Of a stretch of 17,287 nt of DNA, positions 14,145 to 17,287 are shown piece by piece. The notes beneath the pieces are model-generated. The model was not told the DNA's origin and searched no databases. It was given only the letters and a program-made list of their open reading frames with translations. Origin of the DNA: Oscillospiraceae bacterium UBA1230. Its GTDB lineage: Bacteria; Bacillota; Clostridia; Oscillospirales; Oscillospiraceae. The number at the start of each line of letters is the position of its first letter. Within the stretch, counting starts at the first letter, position 1. Made by a program: the position numbers and the translations under genes. The stretch spans positions 3,146 through 20,432 of the forward strand of contig DBWU01000003.1 of the NCBI GenBank assembly GCA_002309395.1. Reading direction: 5' to 3'.

Positions 14145-15086
14145 ATGAAAGAAACGACCGCAATCAAGCGCAAAAAATGGGGAAGGCTCTTTAGGCGGCA
14201 GTGGCAGTTACATCTGTTCGTGCTGTTGCCGGTCGCGTATCTTGCCGTGTTCCATTTTATCCCGATGTACGGCGTGCAGGTGGCGTTTCGGGACTATCGC
14301 CCCCTCCACGGTATTATGGGGAGCACGTGGGTGGGGCTGAAATGGTTTGAACAGTTCCTGTCCAACTATCAGTTCGGTCAGGTGTTTTCCAACACGCTGA
14401 TCCTGTCGCTGTACTCACTGGCGACGTTTCCGCTCCCGATCATCTTCGCACTGATCCTGCACGCGATCAAAAGCGAGCGATATACCAAAGTGGTGCAGAC
14501 GGTGGCGTACATTCCCCACTTTATCTCCATCAGCGTGATGGTGGGTATGATCTCCATGCTGTTAAGCCCGGTCAGCGGTATCTACGGAAATATTTACCGT
14601 ATGCTGGGCGGCTTCGGCTATCCGACGGATTTCCGTGCCACGGCGCAGGCGTTCCGCCACATCTACGTGTGGTCTGGCGTGTGGCAAACGCTGGGGTGGA
14701 GCTCCATCATTTACGTGGCGGCGCTGTCCTCGGTATCCCCGGAGCTTCATGAGGCGGCGCAGATCGACGGCGCCTCCCGCCTCAAGCGCATGTGGCACGT
14801 GGATATTCCCGCCATTCTTCCCACCATTGCCATTCAGTTCATCCTGCGCTGTACGCAGATCATCGCCGTCGGCTTTGAAAAGGCGTATCTGCTGCAATCC
14901 CCCCTCAATAAATCGGTGTCGCAGGTGATCTCCACCTACGTATATGAAGTGGGTATGTCCAGCTTCCGCAGCTTCTCCTACGGCGCCGCGGTGGGACTTT
15001 TCAACACGGTCATCAATCTGGCCTTGCTTTTGAGTGTCAACTTTACGGTGCGAAAAGCAACGGACGATGAGATTTCCTTGTTCTGA
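14145..15086 (+). CDS. ABC sugar-type transporter permease (LplB/YteP-like)
   Basis: This encodes a 313-residue inner component of a carbohydrate-type ABC importer. After a basic N-terminus (RKKWGRLFRRQW) comes a first helix LFVLLPVAYLAVFHFIPMYGVQVAF, the pattern of the LplB subfamily, then about five more hydrophobic segments. The cytoplasmic coupling loop that docks the ATPase is clear: ELHEAAQIDGASRLKRMWHVDIPAILPTI (200-228), with the conserved EAA and G residues. The start is supported by GGAGAGGAG 5 bases before the ATG. The second permease gene begins 14 bases after its stop. Together they should form the heterodimeric channel served by the lipoprotein encoded at 4243. No ATPase gene is in the window. 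Confidence 0.93.
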   Translation: MKETTAIKRKKWGRLFRRQWQLHLFVLLPVAYLAVFHFIPMYGVQVAFRDYRPLHGIMGSTWVGLKWFEQFLSNYQFGQVFSNTLILSLYSLATFPLPIIFALILHAIKSERYTKVVQTVAYIPHFISISVMVGMISMLLSPVSGIYGNIYRMLGGFGYPTDFRATAQAFRHIYVWSGVWQTLGWSSIIYVAALSSVSPELHEAAQIDGASRLKRMWHVDIPAILPTIAIQFILRCTQIIAVGFEKAYLLQSPLNKSVSQVISTYVYEVGMSSFRSFSYGAAVGLFNTVINLALLLSVNFTVRKATDDEISLF

Positions 15087-15100
15087 AAGGAGGAAGGGGA

Positions 15101-15991
15101 ATGGGATACAAAAATAACCGTATGTCGGATCGCACGTTTAACGTGATCCTGACGATCATTGCGACGATCTGGCTCATTATCGTGGCTTACCCGTGCATCT
15201 ACATTATCTCCAGCTCCTTCTCCTCCGGCACGGCGGTCTCCAGCGGAAAGGTGCTGCTGTGGCCGGTGGAACCCAGCCTGACCGGCTATGAGCTGGTGTT
15301 TCGGTACAAAATGGTCTGGGTCGGATACGCCAACACGCTTTTATACGCAGGCGTAGGCGCGGCGATCCATCTGGTCATGACCATCTTTTGCGCGTACCCC
15401 CTCTCCAGAAGGGACTATCTGGGCAAAGGCTTCGTGCAGAAGATGCTGCTGGTGGCGATGGTCTTCAGCGGCGGATTGATCCCCACCTATATTCTGATCT
15501 CCGACCTGGGTCTTGTGAACACCCGTGCGTGGCTGATCATCAGCGGCGCTGTGAGCATTAGCCATATCATTATCATGCGTACGTTCTTCCAGAGCACGAT
15601 CCCGCAGGAGCTTCTGGAATCGGCGCGGATCGACGGGATATCGGACGCAGGATATCTCGTTAAGGTGGTCATCCCCCTGTCCAAGGCGTCCATCTCCGTA
15701 ATATTGCTTTATGCGCTGGTAGGAAAGTGGAACGACTACTTTACGCCCATGATCTATCTGCGCAGCCGCGAGTATTACCCGCTGCAGTTGGTGGTGCGGG
15801 AGATACTGAACGCGGCAAAGGTGGACATCAGCAACATCACGGATATTGAGATTGCGGAAAAGCTGGCGTCGGCGGCGGATCTGATGAAGTATTCACTGGT
15901 GATCGTGTCCACGCTCCCCATGCTGATCCTGTATCCGTTCTTGCGGAAGTTCTTTGAAAAGGGCGTCATGATGGGCTCCCTGAAGGGTTAA
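15101..15991 (+). CDS. ABC sugar-type transporter permease (LplC/YtcP-like)
   Basis: This encodes a 296-residue permease, partner of the upstream one. It shows the typical LplC-type start (NVILTIIATIWLIIVAYPCIYIISSSFSS), about six hydrophobic segments and the coupling loop ELLESARIDGISDAGYLVKVVIPLSKA (170-196). The segment GGLIPTYILISDLGLVNT (124-141) is also characteristic of this subfamily. The C-terminus ends EKGVMMGSLKG, a common ending for the family. The ribosome site AAAGGAGG overlaps the last base of the preceding stop codon and lies 7 bases before the ATG, so translation of the two permeases is closely linked. Confidence 0.93.
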   Translation: MGYKNNRMSDRTFNVILTIIATIWLIIVAYPCIYIISSSFSSGTAVSSGKVLLWPVEPSLTGYELVFRYKMVWVGYANTLLYAGVGAAIHLVMTIFCAYPLSRRDYLGKGFVQKMLLVAMVFSGGLIPTYILISDLGLVNTRAWLIISGAVSISHIIIMRTFFQSTIPQELLESARIDGISDAGYLVKVVIPLSKASISVILLYALVGKWNDYFTPMIYLRSREYYPLQLVVREILNAAKVDISNITDIEIAEKLASAADLMKYSLVIVSTLPMLILYPFLRKFFEKGVMMGSLKG

Positions 15992-16019
15992 CTGCGTAGC
16001 GCCATAGGACGAGAGGTGT

Positions 16020-17105
16020 ATGAACGTGACAGAGCAGGATGTAGCGCATCTGGAATCACTGTATGCCGGGCGCTCCGTCTATCAAGGCGAACTGCACGAC
16101 CATGCCAACACCGGCGGCACCAGTGACGGCGGCAGGACACTGTCGCATTGGAAAGGCGCGCTGGAAGCGTTGGAGATGGATTTTGCGGCGATCCTCGACC
16201 ACAGGCAGGTGCGCCATATGTACCTGCCGGAATGGGACGACACCGTTTTCATCGGCGGCACGGAACCCGGCGCGGAGGTATTCAAACCCAACGGCGAAAA
16301 GCTGGGAACGATCCATTATAATATGATCTTTTCCCGACCCGGACAGTTAGAAGCGCTGCTGGAGGAATTTCCCGAATATGAGTTCACCGGCGGACCGGAA
16401 GGCCATTTCGGCTATCCGAAATTCACCAAAGAGCGGTTGGGCGAGGTTATCGACGCGGTGAAACGCCACGGCGGATTCTTCGTCTTTCCCCATCCGTCCA
16501 GTATGTCGTACGGGCGTGGCGTCAAGTACGACAGCACGGCGGACGACTGGGCGATCCGTGACGGGATCGGCATCGAGGTTCCCTATATCGCCCTCGACCG
16601 CCAGGAGACCGCCGAAAACTACGAGATCTGGCGCCATCTCCTGCGCCGCGGCAAGCGGATGTGGGTCAGTGCCGGCGGCGACCTCCACGAATGTGCCCAC
16701 GATTGGGCGCTCACCAGCATCTATGCCGAGGAGAAGAGGAGCGAGAGTTTTCTCCGCCATCTCCGGCAGGGCGATTATACCGCCGGCCCCGTGGGCATCC
16801 GCATGTGCATGGGCGATACGCTGATGGGCGGCGTGTGCGATTTTACCCGTCAAAGACTGGTGATCGGCGTGGGCAAATTCCACAGGAGCGTCCGCAACCC
16901 GGAGCATTGCTACCGTCTGGACGTATGGGCGGATGATGAGGTCGTCCACAGCCGCGAGATCTCCTGTCGGGAGCCGACCTACGTTGCGCTGGACGCGGAG
17001 GATCACCGATTCTACCGCACGGAGATCATCGACCTCACGCGCGATCTCCGCATCGCGCTGGGCAACCCCGTCTGGAACGCGAAATACTGCAAAGAGAATG
17101 TATAA
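16020..17105 (+). CDS. PHP-domain metallohydrolase (CehA/McbA-like)
   Basis: This encodes a 361-residue protein without a signal peptide, so probably cytoplasmic. Residues about 20-240 are a PHP metal-hydrolase domain with a full set of likely ligands: GELHDHANTGGTSDG (His26, His28, Asp36), AAILDH (Asp60, His61), GTEPG (Glu82), IHYN (His99), VFPHPS (His158) and GGDLHE (Asp221, His223). PHP enzymes usually hydrolyse phosphate esters at a two- or three-metal centre; some relatives act on other esters or carbamates. Residues about 250-361 look like a small beta-rich C-terminal domain ending in ALGNPVWN. The gene follows the permease after 28 bases. The listed ATG has AGAGG only 3 bases away; the in-frame GTG at 16026 is better spaced (9 bases) and could be the true start, changing the protein by two residues. 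It may process the imported compound. Substrate unknown. Confidence 0.85.
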   Translation: MNVTEQDVAHLESLYAGRSVYQGELHDHANTGGTSDGGRTLSHWKGALEALEMDFAAILDHRQVRHMYLPEWDDTVFIGGTEPGAEVFKPNGEKLGTIHYNMIFSRPGQLEALLEEFPEYEFTGGPEGHFGYPKFTKERLGEVIDAVKRHGGFFVFPHPSSMSYGRGVKYDSTADDWAIRDGIGIEVPYIALDRQETAENYEIWRHLLRRGKRMWVSAGGDLHECAHDWALTSIYAEEKRSESFLRHLRQGDYTAGPVGIRMCMGDTLMGGVCDFTRQRLVIGVGKFHRSVRNPEHCYRLDVWADDEVVHSREISCREPTYVALDAEDHRFYRTEIIDLTRDLRIALGNPVWNAKYCKENV

Positions 17106-17136
17106 GCATTGCCGGATCTCCCGGAGCAAGGCTTAT
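17102..17136 (+). terminator. Hairpin overlapping the end of the PHP gene, possible weak terminator
   Basis: ATAAGC (17102-17107) pairs with GCTTAT (17131-17136), and TTGC (17109-17112) with GCAA (17126-17129), separated by one A-G mismatch. The left arm contains the TAA stop of the PHP gene. No T-run follows, so termination efficiency is doubtful. It may only partly separate the operon from the next ORF. Confidence 0.4.
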
Positions 17137-17209
17137 CACAGATAAAACCCATCGTTACAAGCAAAGAGGAATAACCAATAAATACTGACGAGAGGAAGGA
17201 GGAGCAGCC

Positions 17210-17287
17210 ATGAAGCGTAGGTATCAGCGCGCGGAACTTGTGATCGAATGGTTGGACGAGGAAGACATCATCTGTACCAGTCTGACG
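17210..17287 (+). CDS. Start of a small hypothetical protein, truncated by window end
   Basis: An ATG at 17210 follows GGAAGGAGGAG with ideal spacing, and 26 codons remain open to the window edge (MKRRYQRAELVIEWLDEEDIICTSLT). The pattern of a short basic start, a Glu-Leu-x-Ile strand, then an acidic Asp-Ile-Ile-x-Thr-Ser segment resembles, from memory, a class of short uncharacterised Firmicutes proteins. I cannot assign a function, nor tell whether it belongs to the same transcript; the gap to the PHP gene is 104 bases. A weak promoter candidate (TTACAA, 17 bases, ATAAAT, around 17155-17183) lies ahead. Confidence 0.55.
   Translation, partial: MKRRYQRAELVIEWLDEEDIICTSLT

Noticed and set aside
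9698..14173. Very long minus-strand open frames opposite the GLUG gene
   Set aside because: They mirror the periodicity of the plus-strand modules, run across the module boundaries and lack ribosome sites; their repeated look is inherited from the coding strand.

Overview
The window looks like a chromosomal segment from a Gram-positive, moderately GC-rich Clostridia-type bacterium (gut Oscillospiraceae or Christensenellales-like). Pointers are strong AGGAGG-type ribosome sites, a lipobox lipoprotein, a LplB/LplC-type sugar ABC importer without its own ATPase, GLUG-repeat surface protein, and AT-rich promoters between GC-rich genes. This placement is inference; no marker gene is present.

Layout. 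At the left, on the minus strand, is a GntR/FCD regulator gene (115-822) that starts at TTG and ends in a terminator hairpin whose loop is the stop codon. Divergent from it is an opine-dehydrogenase-family gene (1045-2157), followed by an APC-type amino acid permease gene (2355-3830). After a 412-base regulatory gap comes a long plus-strand operon: solute-binding lipoprotein (4243-5841), membrane-anchored metallo-beta-lactamase-fold protein (6025-7416), a giant 2196-residue GLUG-repeat protein made of six modules of about 350 residues (7436-14026), two ABC permeases (14145-15086 and 15101-15991), and a PHP-domain metallohydrolase (16020-17105). A truncated small ORF begins at 17210.

Regulation. 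The strongest non-coding signal is a promoter-operator module present twice, at 954-1018 and 3958-4023. Each copy has TTGACA, a 17-base spacer and TATACT, then two ATTGTNNNACAAT palindromes exactly 21 bases apart just at and after the expected transcription start. This operator form suits a GntR/FCD dimer, so the adjacent regulator probably represses both transcription units and releases them together when its ligand appears.

How the parts may work together (inference). The two units would form one regulon: a surface beta-helix protein and an anchored MBL hydrolase outside the membrane, a binding-protein-dependent importer that borrows a shared ATPase, a PHP hydrolase probably inside, an opine-dehydrogenase-like enzyme, and an amino acid permease. 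That combination would fit capture and dismantling of an amino-acid-containing conjugate such as an opine or sugar-amino-acid compound. The substrate cannot be read from the sequence. Several gaps inside the operon hold elaborate inverted repeats able to fold as branched structures, likely affecting relative expression of the genes around them.
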